DNA of 64,000 nt from NCBI GenBank assembly GCA_021464245.1, contig JADCRB010000004.1, positions 1,421,103 through 1,485,102 of the forward strand, in the 5' to 3' direction. A program made the position numbers and the translations under genes. The notes beneath the pieces were generated by a model, which was not told the DNA's origin, searched no databases, and saw only the letters and a list, made by a program, of their open reading frames with translations. The DNA comes from Carallia brachiata. Lineage: Eukaryota > Streptophyta > Magnoliopsida > Malpighiales > Rhizophoraceae. Each line of letters begins with the position of its first letter. Position 1 is the stretch's first letter. Shown in pieces: positions 46,569-59,042 of the stretch.

Positions 46569-48702
46569 ATGAGGGGTAGATCAACCAAGCAAGAAAGTAC
46601 AGAGGGAAAGGCAATTGATAAACTTACTAAGCAAAAAGAAGAACCCCATCTTTCTGGTGCTTACATCCGTAGCCTAGTGAAGAAATTAACCTCCTCTACT
46701 AAAACCGAAAGCTCCACGAATCCAAAACAGCGTGGCTGTCAGGAGGATGGTGATGGTTGCTCTAGCCAAAATATGACAAAATTCGGTGAAGTTTCAAGTG
46801 AAAACCAACCAACCCGGCAGAGCCAACAATCTGAACCTTACAAAAAACAGGTTAGGAGAAGACTGCACACAAGTAGGCCTTACCAAGAAAGGCTTCTTAA
46901 TATGGCTGAGGCAAGAAGAGAGATTGTTACTGCCTTAAAGTTCCACAGGGCATCTATGAAACAAGCCAACGAGCAGCAGCAACAGCAACGACAACAATTT
47001 CAACCACCAGAGCAAGAGCAACAACAATTACAACAATCATCGCTGCCAATTTCTTCACCAAGTTTTGAACAGGAAGGAAAGACAAGGAATCCTATAATAC
47101 ACCAATCAAACAACGAAAATCACTCAAATTATCAACAAAATACTTGTTACACGTCTTCCTCTTATCCTCCTCCTCCTCCTCCATATGCTTTTTCATGGCC
47201 TACTCCAATACCTCTTCCAAATATCTCTGAAAATTTCAATGGTCCCCTTCCAGACCAAACCTTAGGCCTAAGTCTCAATTTTCATGACTTTAACAACATA
47301 GACGTAAGCCTTTACCACAACGGTAACTACCCATCATCAGTCTACTCAACCCCATCTCCATCGTCGTCTTCTTCCTTTCCTCTCTCCTTGACCACAGAAG
47401 AAGTTCCTCCGGTAGTAAAACAACAAGTGGTGCCTCCTGCGGTGTCTGATATGACCGAATCTTCCGGTGGAGGAGGCTTGCATCAAGTAATGGATGATGA
47501 GGAGATGGCAGAGATCAGGTCGATGGGGGAACAATATCAGGTGGAATGGAATGATAACATGAATTTGGTCACATCTGCATGGTGGTTCAAGTTCATGAAG
47601 GCCATGGATCTTGGCCCTGAATTGAAGGATGAGGATGATGGGTACCATCCGTTTGATCAGGTCATGGAATTCCCAGCTTGGTTGAATGAAAATGACGGCT
47701 GTTTGCAACCACATTTAAATGAATACTGCTCCCAGGACTATTTCCATGATCCTGCCTTGCCTCGGTAAGCGGCCAATTCCTTTTTAATCATTCAAGAAAT
47801 GGTGAACAAAAGATATCAATAATGTGGAAATGTTTTCTGTTCCTTTTGGCGCTGCCGTAGGTTAATTAATTTCTCGTTATAAACTAAACATGAGAGTATT
47901 AACAACTATTTTGTATTGCTAGACTTTCTTTTTGATCTAAGGATCCATTAATTGAAAGATGTTTATTATTTTATTTATTTTTTGACTGAGTAAAATTAAT
48001 TTATAATTTAATATTATTCAAATATTATTTAATTATTTTATTCAAGTAGACCTCACTTACTATATGATATAAGATTGAGTAAGTTACACTCACTTAAAAA
48101 AAGAAGTCAAAATAAAAATTTCATAATTAAAAATGTGTGTTTTAACTAATAAATTTTAAATTTAAAATTTAATTTTTTTCCTCGCTTGCCCATTTCTAAG
48201 GATGGACTACCATCACCTCTACAGATAAAAATAAAAAACTCTCTTTCTAATCCGTAAGTGCTTGTTTGAACCCCCACCAAATCATATACATTTACAATTG
48301 AGCTTAGAGAATAGAGATTTGCTATCGTGGGACAACTTAGCAGTAAGAAACATTTTGAAGGTGATCTCTTTCGCACCCACCTAATCGTATACTTTTTTTT
48401 TTTCAGCCATTGTCTGTTTTGTCTAGGTTATTTGAAGTTAACAAATTAATTGTTCTGTAACCACCCAAGATCATAGCATTGGTCTCTTTGGCCTGTCGAG
48501 GTGAAATTTGAATCTCAACTTCCTCATCCCACTATAAGTGTTGTTCTGTATTGAATTTTTTTTTTATTATGCATATGTACAAAATTCGTTGGCATTTTGG
48601 TGAGTTCTCTGATTACGTGTTGTTATTTGGTTTTGTAATTTTGTGTTACACAGTATGGACATTGAGGAAATTGAAGGAATGGTCGGGGAGTGGCTAGCTT
48701 GA
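46569..48702 (+). CDS. Uncharacterised plant protein, Gln/Pro-rich, 414 residues
   Basis: Two exons: 46569-47764 and 48654-48702. The second encodes only the conserved-looking tail MDIEEIEGMVGEWLA. An N-terminal helix-like motif (GAYIRSLVKKLTSS, about residues 30-43) and a basic block (PYQERLLNMAEARREIVTALK) precede a low-complexity middle: poly-Gln at about 138-165, Ser/Pro stretches, PPPPPPYAFSWP. The C-terminus is acidic with WWFKFMKAMDLGPELKD and FDQVMEFPAWLNE.

The charged, disordered composition with short conserved motifs suggests a nuclear regulator, but I do not recognise a named family and assign no function. The gene is convergent with KCS10. Its 3' two-thirds are repeated at 53112-54938. 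Confidence 0.82.
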
Positions 48703-51700
48703 CAAGGATATATTGATTAGTTTCTGATGATCAAATCTTTGGATCTTTTCTCCCATTTTTGATGTCATTTATTCATGTTCTTTTTTCGAGGGCCTAGAGT
48801 TTTCTGATGTAATAAAGCCTGCAAAGAAGTTAAGGGTGGCGGGTCCACAGGAAAATAATGTGCCCCCTGGTCATGGTTTCTCTCCTCTTATTCGGCTGGC
48901 TATATGATGAAATATTTATGTTATTTTATTTTATTTTTACCTCTTATTATTCCTCTTCTTCTCTATTCAGAGCTTTGAAGGTAGAACTGCCCCTTCTCCT
49001 TCCTTTTCTTTTCCCCTAATTTTTTGAACTAATTTTCTATGTGCGGTTGTGAGTTTATGCAATTTGCCCTTAATTAAGAAAAAGTTTTTACGCTGAATGA
49101 TTTCTCTAGACGATATGTCCAGAAAAAATTTTAAAATGTAATTAATTGTAAATTTTATGTAATTATATTAATATTTTGTATAAAAATAAAATAAAATAAT
49201 AAGATATATTTATTTTTATTATGTTATATTTTATTAATATAGTTACACAAAATTAAAAATTTGTTACATTTTAATATTTTGTGCGGACAAATTGTCTGAA
49301 AAAGTTATCTTGTGCAGAAACCGCGCCCATTGACTTGATGCCTCCAAGTGATCACTGAACATTGGACCTTCCTGTTAATTAATTTCTTGTTGAATCGAGT
49401 CCTGAGAGAATACCTACTCAGCTGATTGAAGATTGCAGTAACCATTTGTCCGAAGACAGTAATTGCCATCGAGACCTTCAGACAGGGTCTCAGAGATCCC
49501 CATGATCAAATTTACCAAAACACTTCATTTTTCTATACAATAATATACGCCAGGCTATGCCATTATTTTTCTGTCTACGAGAATCGTCAGGAACTGATTA
49601 TCTGGCTACTATATTCGGTATGAAACATCTTTGTAGTTTGTACTTTGTACATGCCTGAAATTAAAATAATTTTCTTTGGTTGGGCTTTGGATGCGTTTGG
49701 TTTCGAAAAATGAAACGTTGCCGTTTAAGACTTGCTTTGTAGCGAGGTCATTATAGGACGAGACCCATACCCACCTCTTCTCATTCCATTAAATCTCAAA
49801 CATAAGACGTAGACGATAAAAATTTAAATTCCTAACCGGTAGTTACTATTAAAATTGATAAAATTCTGATCCGGATTGTGAGATTTTATAATCTTACGAC
49901 GATTATACATAAAGTCAACGATCCAGATCGCAATAAGAGTTTTTTAAAACAGAATCTTGATATAGTCTCGATTCAAATCGTAGAATTGGTATTCCGATCC
50001 GATTCTATAACTCTCATTTCTTTTATTACAAGTTTTCGAGTTATAATTAATCTTATTTTTAATAAAAAATAATAAAGGTAAGTTTTTATTTAAATTTAAA
50101 TACTGAATATCAGTAAATAAGTAATTAAATACAAAAAAAAAGTTTCCACTTTAAAAAAAAATATTCTTTAAGGACTATATAGAGAGATAAGATCATTTTT
50201 TTCTTATAAAAAAAAAATTATTGTAATTCTTCTCATTTTTTGAATTAATATATAAAACGTTAATTATCAGTTATATATAATTAGGATTAGTTTTTTTTTT
50301 TTTTACTTTTAGTAGAATTTTATGATTCTATGATCCTATTTTACAATCCAATCCAAACATTTCAAATCAATTTTAAATAAAATCTCGATTTTAGAAACCG
50401 TGCTTGCTACCCCCAGCAAAACGAAAAACAAACGTTTTTTTTTTTTTTTTTTGGTTTAAGAAAAACAAACGTTTTAAAAAAGTAATAAAGCAAAGTCTGG
50501 CTAGCATGACATTCAAACAAAAAAATAAAGATCGGTGACTGGGCCGGGCCCGTCACGCTGCAAAAGCAAGTCCATCCACACAAGTGGGCTTTCCATTCCC
50601 ATTATTAGTTTTTGTTATCCGCTAGCAACGGCCGAGTCTGGGAGTGGAGGCAACGTCTCTTTTCGTTTGTTCCGGATTCAAATTTGTAGTCCTTCCAGTC
50701 TCTCGTTTCTGTCCAAGATACGACGGCGTTTCCAAGACTAAGTTTTTTTTTTTTTTTTTTGATTTCAGTTTTTCTAAAGATTTTTTCTATTTTTTCTTTG
50801 TTTATATTCTCTATTTTTCTTTTTTGTGTCAAGAACTCAACATTGTCCTCTGGCTGCCAGTGATCATAGATTTTTCTATGGTAAATTTTGTTCGTTCTTG
50901 GTAAGTAATGAGTTATTTATATTATAGAATTTTTGATTTTCTTACATAATATTGTATTAAAAAAAAAATTGTGCGGGTTGTAATTATATACGTGCAGATC
51001 CATGTCGATCTTTTAGTCCTTAACTTTCAATGGACAGATTTCTCATTAGAGTGATAGTAACACTGACGGAATGATCACCTATTTCGTTCTTCTTCCCTGT
51101 TTTCTTGCTTTAAATATTGGGTTTTTTCTTTGGTTTTTTTTTTTTTTTTATTTGTTATCTTCCATGAAAAGTGCAACAGAGTTGAAAATTGAATTTTTGC
51201 AATCTCAAATTTTTTTTTTTTTATCAACGCAATCTCAAATTATTGAGCGGTTTATCTAGAAGCTCTAAAATAATATGGTTCCTCAAACAGTGTTCCCCTA
51301 ATATGGTTTTAAGTTTTAACTGAGGTTGAACTTTTTCTGAACTTTATAATTTCTTCCCACCTGCAAAATAATTGTTACAGCAATTATTATGGTTTTAATT
51401 GTTATAGCAATTTCTGTTGAAAAAAACAAAAAAAAAAAATTTTATAGCAATTCATGGATGAGAATGTGTCATTCACAGATGACTCTGTAGTCGGTCGACG
51501 CCCATAGGACCCAACTTCATGGGTTACTTTTAGGTTGCATAGGTTGACGACTATTCATCGAGGACAATCCAAATTACGGCCCCAGGGAGCAGAACTTTTG
51601 ATCACTTGACGTGGGCTGTCACCTTTTGATCACTTAATGTTTGTACCCAAGCGGGCAGAAGGTTGAAATTTCATTTTCATTGAAATATCTCCCTACACAG

Positions 51701-52086
51701 ATCAGTACAAGAGCAGCCCCGTAGTGGAGCATGTAGTTTAATTAGATGCAAAGCGAAAAGCCTTTATCCGCACTTCTCAGCCCTGGCATAACCATTGAAA
51801 TATACCAATCGGACTATTTTCGGGAGTCCTACCAAATATCAGAAGATGGGCAAGGAGCAATTTTTCTTGGGAAATTTTGCTTTATTTAAAAAATACTAAA
51901 TTTAGTTGATTTCACCCTTGGGTACAAACATTTCGTTGAAAACTAGCAGCTTAGAATTTAGATATAGGTTACGCTACATAAACAGCCAAAGCCATAGCAG
52001 AATTAGATGCCATAATGCAAAGCTGAAATTAACATTCAAGATCCATCCGTTCGTCCGTCTATGAACTATCAGCCACTGTATTAAAA
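48703..52086. other. Spacer between the two convergent genes (left copy)
   Basis: AT-rich, no gene seen. It contains a GATCC-type repeat element (49838-50403) and several homopolymers. The same spacer recurs at 54939-58320. Confidence 0.7.
49838..50403. mobile_element. Element related to the GATCC-rich family (left copy)
   Basis: The left part (aaaattctgatccggattgt, cgatccagatcgcaat) and the right part (attctatgatcctatt, then ctcgattttagaaacc) resemble the ends of the nested element at 602-1749, with an AT-only centre. The inverted right end GGTTTCTAAAATCGAGAT compares with AGTTATTAAAATCGCGAT there. No coding capacity. Confidence 0.45.
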
Positions 52087-52766
52087 TCAAAGAGTTGGCG
52101 TTGGATATCTGTCAATGCAATCAAGCCACGGATTTCTAGCAGGCTTTCTGATACGCTTCATGGACTTCCAAACCAGGCTGTTGCACTTAAACCCAGACCC
52201 AAAAGCCAGTTGCCATACCCTGTCTCCTCTTTTCACCCTCTCCTTGGCTTCCAAGTAGGCCAATTCATACCAAATGCTGCTACTTGAAGTGTTGCCAAAC
52301 CTGTGCAGGGTCATTCTCGACGCCTCCATGTTTTTTTCGCTCAGTTCCAGGTTCCTCTGCAGCTCGTCCAGCACGATCTTGCTGGCCGCGTGCACGCAGA
52401 AGTGCTCGAATGCGAGCTTGTAGTCAGGGATGTACGGCTTGGAGGTTGACGATGATGTTGATGTTGACGATGGTCCATTCACATTGTTGCTGTTGTTGCC
52501 CCCGAACAAGTGCCTCCAAACAAGGGTGGCAAAGAAGAGCAGCTGCTCTGAGAATGGCAGAACCAGAGGTCCAAGTGTGGTGATGTTGGTCTTCAGCGCA
52601 TCACCTCCTATTCCCACCAGCTCTTTGCTCACTTTTAGCCCCTTGTATTTTTGTTGATCTTCTTCCTGGTAAACACATCTACAGAAAAAGGGAATCTCAC
52701 TGTATTAATCACTTAATCATTGATATATTGATATTAAGATTAATTACTCACACCAGTCGTCACATT

Positions 52767-52802
<36 letters not shown>

Positions 52803-53110
52803 TCCATACCGGACCAAACTGAAATAGGCTTATGTACCTTCTCATTATAAGAATAAGAAATGCAATAATTTGAACCCATAACAAATTAGGGCCGAACCTG
52901 AAACTTCGGTCGTCGGCTCCCTTATGTGTCCGAACGATGTGCTCCAGGCGGTACTTGGCTCGCCTGAAGTCACGACGCCTGTTGGACAGGAGAACCGCGG
53001 AACAACCCATCCTGAAGAAGCAATTAGGAATAAGCATGGACCGGTCCCGGCCCGGGTACCAGTTGTAGCCAACCATCTCGGTGCTAACCACGACGGCATA
53101 ATTGTTGGGG
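52087..53110 (-). pseudogene. KCS10: Truncated copy of KCS10/FIDDLEHEAD (left copy)
   Basis: Contains all of exon 3 (52678-52087) and the last 213 bases of exon 2 (53110-52898), with the same splice sites as the complete gene. It lacks exon 1, the membrane segments and the active-site Cys, so it cannot make a working synthase. The catalytic His and Asn in exon 3 are still present. The break is exactly at the N (53111). It is most likely the end of a contig rather than a biological truncation. Confidence 0.9.
52769..52798. repeat. (AT)n microsatellite in a KCS10 intron (left copy)
   Basis: About 15 AT units. The corresponding tract in the right copy (59003-59038) is 6 bp longer. Confidence 0.95.
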
Positions 53111-53111
53111 N
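53111..53111. other. Ambiguous base N at the duplication junction
   Basis: The only N in the window, lying precisely between the end of the left copy (attgttgggg) and the start of the right copy (agagagattg). It probably marks a contig join. Confidence 0.98.
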
Positions 53112-54938
53112 AGAGAGATTGTTACTGCCTTAAAGTTCCACAGGGCATCTATGAAACAAGCCAACGAGCAGCAGCAACAGCAACGACAACAATTTCAACC
53201 ACCAGAGCAAGAGCAACAACAATTACAACAATCATCGCTGCCAATTTCTTCACCAAGTTTTGAACAGGAAGGAAAGACAAGGAATCCTATAATACACCAA
53301 TCAAACAACGAAAATCACTCAAATTATCACAAAATTACTTGTTACAACAAAAAAACAAATACAAAAACAACAAAAAAACGTCTTCCTCTTATCCTCCTCC
53401 TCCTCCTCCATATGCTTTTTCATGGCCTACTCCAATACCTCTTCCAAATATCTCTGAAAATTTCAATGGTCCCCTTCCAGACCAAACCTTAGGCCTAAGT
53501 CTCAATTTTCATGACTTTAACAACATAGACGTAAGCCTTTACCACAACGGTAACTACCCATCATCAGTCTACTCAACCCCATCTCCATCGTCGTCTTCTT
53601 CCTTTCCTCTCTCCTTGACCACAGAAGAAGTTCCTCCGGTAGTAAAACAACAAGTGGTGCCTCCTGCGGTGTCTGATATGACCGAATCTTCCGGTGGAGG
53701 AGGCTTGCATCAAGTAATGGATGATGAGGAGATGGCAGAGATCAGGTCGATGGGGGAACAATATCAGGTGGAATGGAATGATAACATGAATTTGGTCACA
53801 TCTGCATGGTGGTTCAAGTTCATGAAGGCCATGGATCTTGGCCCTGAATTGAAGGATGAGGATGATGGGTACCATCCGTTTGATCAGGTCATGGAATTCC
53901 CAGCTTGGTTGAATGAAAATGACGGCTGTTTGCAACCACATTTAAATGAATACTGCTCCCAGGACTATTTCCATGATCCTGCCTTGCCTCGGTAAGCGGC
54001 CAATTCCTTTTTAATCATTCAAGAAATGGTGAACAAAAGATATCAATAATGTGGAAATGTTTTCTGTTCCTTTTGGCGCTGCCGTAGGTTAATTAATTTC
54101 TCGTTATAAACTAAACATGAGAGTATTAACAACTATTTTGTATTGCTAGACTTTCTTTTTGATCTAAGGATCCATTAATTGAAAGATGTTTATTAATTTT
54201 ATTTATTTTTTGACTGAGTAAAATTAATTTATAATTTAATATTATTCAAATATTATTTTTAATTATTTTATTCAAGTAGACCTCACTTACTATATGATAT
54301 AAGATTATGAGTAAGTTACACTCACTTAAAAAAAGAAGTCAAAATAAAAATTTCATAATTAAAAATGTGTGTTTTAACTAATAAATTTTAAATTTAAAAT
54401 TTAATTTTTTTCCTCGCTTGCCCATTTCTAAGGATGGACTACCATCACCTCTACAGATAAAAATAAAAAACTCTCTTTCTAATCCGTAAGTGCTTGTTTG
54501 AACCCCCACCAAATCATATACATTTACAATTGAGCTTAGAGAATAGAGATTTGCTATCGTGGGACAACTTAGCAGTAAGAAACATTTTGAAGGTGATCTC
54601 TTTCGCACCCACCTAATCGTATACTTTTTTTTTTTCAGCCATTGTCTGTTTTGTCTAGGTTATTTGAAGTTAACAAATTAATTGTTCTGTAACCACCCAA
54701 GATCATAGCATTGGTCTCTTTGGCCTGTCGAGGTGAAATTTGAATCTCAACTTCCTCATCCCACTATAATATTAGTTGTTCTGTATTGAATTTTTTATTT
54801 TATTATGCATATGTACAAAATTCGTTGGCATTTTGGTGAGTTCTCTGATTACGTGTTGTTATTTGGTTTTGTAATTTTGTGTTACACAGTATGGACATTG
54901 AGGAAATTGAAGGAATGGTCGGGGAGTGGCTAGCTTGA
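53112..54938 (+). pseudogene. Truncated, frameshifted copy of the Gln/Pro-rich gene (right copy)
   Basis: Lacks the first 116 codons of the complete gene at 46569. Relative to it, a 32 bp insertion near 53367-53398, made almost only of A and C, breaks the frame just before the Pro-rich segment. Downstream the sequence is unchanged through the exon 1 end (53991) and exon 2 (54890-54938). Confidence 0.88.
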
Positions 54939-57900
54939 CAAGGATATATTGATTAGTTTTCTGATGATCAAATCTTTGGATCTTTTCTCCCATTTTTGAT
55001 GTCATTTATTCATGTTCTTTTTTCGAGGGCCTAGAGTTTTCTGATGTAATAAAGCCTGCAAAGAAGTTAAGGGTGGCGGGTCCACAGGAAAATAATGTGC
55101 CCCCTGGTCATGGTTTCTCTCCTCTTATTCGGCTGGCTATATGATGAAATATTTATGTTATTTTATTTTATTTTTACCTCTTATTATTCCTCTTCTTCTC
55201 TATTCAGAGCTTTGAAGGTAGAACTGCCCCTTCTCCTTCCTTTTCTTTTCCCCTAATTTTTTGAACTAATTTTCTATGTGCGGTTGTGAGTTTATGCAAT
55301 TTGCCCTTAATTAAGAAAAAGTTTTTACGCTGAATGATTTCTCTAGACGATATGTCCAGAAAAAATTTTAAAATGTAATTAATTGTAAATTTTATGTAAT
55401 TATATTAATATTTTGTATAAAAATAAAATAAAATATAAGATATATTTATTTTTTATGTTATATTTTATTAATATAGTTACACAAAATTAAAATTTGTTAC
55501 ATTTTAATATTTTGTGCGGACAAATTGTCTGAAAAAGTTATCTTGTGCAGAAACCGCGCCCATTGACTTGATGCCTCCAAGTGATCACTGAACATTGGAC
55601 CTTCCTGTTAATTAATTTCTTGTTGAATCGAGTCCTGAGAGAATACCTACTCAGCTGATTGAAGATTGCAGTAACCATTTGTCCGAAGACAGTAATTGCC
55701 ATCGAGACCTTCAGACAGGGTCTCAGAGATCCCCATGATCAAATTTACCAAAACACTTCATTTTTCTATACAATAATATACGCCAGGCTATGCCATTATT
55801 TTTCTGTCTACGAGAATCGTCAGGAACTGATTATCTGGCTACTATATTCGGTATGAAACATCTTTGTAGTTTGTACTTTGTACATGCCTGAAATTAAAAT
55901 AATTTTCTTTGGTTGGGCTTTGGATGCGTTTGGTTTCGAAAAATGAAACGTTGCCGTTTAAGACTTGCTTTGTAGCGAGGTCATTATAGGACGAGACCCA
56001 TACCCACCTCTTCTCATTCCATTAAATCTCAAACATAAGACGTAGACGATAAAAATTTAAATTCCTAACCGGTAGTTACTATTAAAATTGATAAAATTCT
56101 GATCCGGATTGTGAGATTTTATAATCTTACGATTATACATAAAGTCAACGATCCAGATCGCAATAAGAGTTTTTTAAAACAGAATCTTGATATAGTCTCG
56201 ATTCAAATCGTAGAATTGGTATTCCGATCCGATTCTATAACTCTCATTTCTTTTATTACAAGTTTTCGAGTTATAATTAATCTTATTTTTAATAAAAAAT
56301 AATAAAGGTAAGTTTTTATTTAAATTTAAATACTGAATATCAGTAAATAAGTAATTAAATACAAAAAAAAAGTTTCCACTTTAAAAAAAAATATTCTTTA
56401 AGGACTATATAGAGAGATAAGATCATTTTTTTCTTATAAAAAAATAAAATTATTGTAATTCTTCTCATTTTTTTGAATTAATATATATAAAACGTTAATT
56501 ATCAGTTATATATAATTAGGATTAGTTTTTTTTTTTTTTACTTTTAGTAGAATTTTATGATTCTATGATCCTATTTTACAATCCAATCCAAACATTTCAA
56601 ATCAATTTTAAATAAAATCTCGATTTTAGAAACCGTGCTTGCTACCCCCAGCAAAACGAAAAACAAACGTTTTTTTTTTTTTTTTTTGGTTTAAGAAAAA
56701 CAAACGTTTTAAAAAAGTAATAAAGCAAAGTCTGGCTAGCATGACATTCAAACAAAAAAATAAAGATCGGTGACTGGGCCGGGCCCGTCACGCTGCAAAA
56801 GCAAGTCCATCCACACAAGTGGGCTTTCCATTCCCATTATTAGTTTTTGTTATCCGCTAGCAACGGCCGAGTCTGGGAGTGGAGGCAACGTCTCTTTTCG
56901 TTTGTTCCGGATTCAAATTTGTAGTCCTTCCAGTCTCTCGTTTCTGTCCAAGATACGACGGCGTTTCCAAGACTAAGTTTTTTTTTTTTTTTTTTTTGAT
57001 TTCAGTTTTTCTAAAGATTTTTTCTATTTTTTCTTTGTTTATATTCTCTATTTTTCTTTTTTGTGTCAAGAACTCAACATTGTCCTCTGGCTGCCAGTGA
57101 TCATAGATTTTTCTATGGTAAATTTTTTCGTTCTTGGTAAGTAATGAGTTATTTATATTATAGAATTTTTGATTTTCTTACATAATATTGTATTAAAAAA
57201 AAAATTGTGCGGGTTGTAATTATATACGTGCAGATCCATGTCGATCTTTTAGTCCTTAACTTTCAATGGACAGATTTCTCATTAGAGTGATAGTAACACT
57301 GACGGAATGATCACCTATTTCGTTCTTCTTCCCTGTTTTCTTGCTTTAAATATTGGGTTTTTTCTTTGGTTTTTTTTTTTTTTTTTTTTGTTATCTTCCA
57401 TGAAAAGTGCAACAGAGTTGAAAATTGAATTTTTGCAATCTCAAATTTTTTTTTTTTATCAACGCAATCTCAAATTATTGAGCGGTTTATCTAGAAGCTC
57501 TAAAATAATATGGTTCCTCAAACAGTGTTCCCCTAATATGGTTTTAAGTTTTAACTGAGGTTGAACTTTTTCTGAACTTTATAATTTCTTCCCACCTGCA
57601 AAATAATTGTTACAGCAATTATTATGGTTTTAATTGTTATAGCAATTTCTGTTGAAAAAAACAAAAAAAAAAAATTTTATAGCAATTCATGGATGAGAAT
57701 GTGTCATTCACAGATGACTCTGTAGTCGGTCGACGCCCATAGGACCCAACTTCATGGGTTACTTTTAGGTTGCATAGGTTGACGACTATTCATCGAGGAC
57801 AATCCAAATTACGGCCCCAGGGAGCAGAACTTTTGATCACTTGACGTGGGCTGTCACCTTTTGATCACTTAATGTTTGTACCCAAGCGGGCAGAAGGTTG

Positions 57901-58320
57901 AAATTTCATTTTCATTGAAATATCTCCCTACACAGATCAGTACAAGAGCAGCCCCGTAGTGGAGCATGTAGTTTAATTAGATGCAAAGCGAAAAGCCTTT
58001 ATCCGCACTTCTCAGCCCTGGCATAACCATTGAAATATACCAATCGGACTATTTTCGGGAGTCCTACCAAATATCAGAAGATGGGCAAGGAGCAATTTTT
58101 CTTGGGAAATTTTGCTTTATTTAAAAATACTAAATTTAGTTGATTTCACCCTTGGGTACAAACATTTCGTTGAAAACTAGCAGCTTAGAATTTAGATATA
58201 GGTTACGCTACATAAACAGCCAAAGCCATAGCAGAATTAGATGCCATAATGCAAAGCTGAAATTAACATTCAAGATCCATCCGTTCGTCCGTCTATGAAC
58301 TATCAGCCACTGTATTAAAA
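54939..58320. other. Spacer between the two convergent genes (right copy)
   Basis: Same content as 48703-52086: AT-rich, no gene, with the GATCC-type repeat at 56070-56640. Confidence 0.7.
56070..56640. mobile_element. Element related to the GATCC-rich family (right copy)
   Basis: Duplicate of 49838-50403 with a few indels, including loss of one 'gac' triplet near its left end. Confidence 0.45.
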
Positions 58321-59000
58321 TCAAAGAGTTGGCGTTGGATATCTGTCAATGCAATCAAGCCACGGATTTCTAGCAGGCTTTCTGATACGCTTCATGGACT
58401 TCCAAACCAGGCTGTTGCACTTAAACCCAGACCCAAAAGCCAGTTGCCATACCCTGTCTCCTCTTTTCACCCTCTCCTTGGCTTCCAAGTAGGCCAATTC
58501 ATACCAAATGCTGCTACTTGAAGTGTTGCCAAACCTGTGCAGGGTCATTCTCGACGCCTCCATGTTTTTTTCGCTCAGTTCCAGGTTCCTCTGCAGCTCG
58601 TCCAGCACGATCTTGCTGGCCGCGTGCACGCAGAAGTGCTCGAATGCGAGCTTGTAGTCAGGGATGTACGGCTTGGAGGTTGACGATGATGTTGATGTTG
58701 ACGATGGTCCATTCACATTGTTGCTGTTGTTGCCCCCGAACAAGTGCCTCCAAACAAGGGTGGCAAAGAAGAGCAGCTGCTCTGAGAATGGCAGAACCAG
58801 AGGTCCAAGTGTGGTGATGTTGGTCTTCAGCGCATCACCTCCTATTCCCACCAGCTCTTTGCTCACTTTTAGCCCCTTGTATTTTTGTTGATCTTCTTCC
58901 TGGTAAACACATCTACAGAAAAAGGGAATCTCACTGTATTAATCACTTAATCATTGATATATTGATATTAAGATTAATTACTCACACCAGTCGTCACATT

Positions 59001-59042
<42 letters not shown>

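Larger units (their letters stand above)
46917..53110. repeat. Left copy of a 6.2 kb tandem duplication
   Basis: From agagagattgttactgcctt to attgttgggg this matches 53112-59355 essentially base for base apart from indels. It starts inside exon 1 of the uncharacterised gene and ends inside exon 2 of KCS10, exactly at the single N at 53111. Confidence 0.97.
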
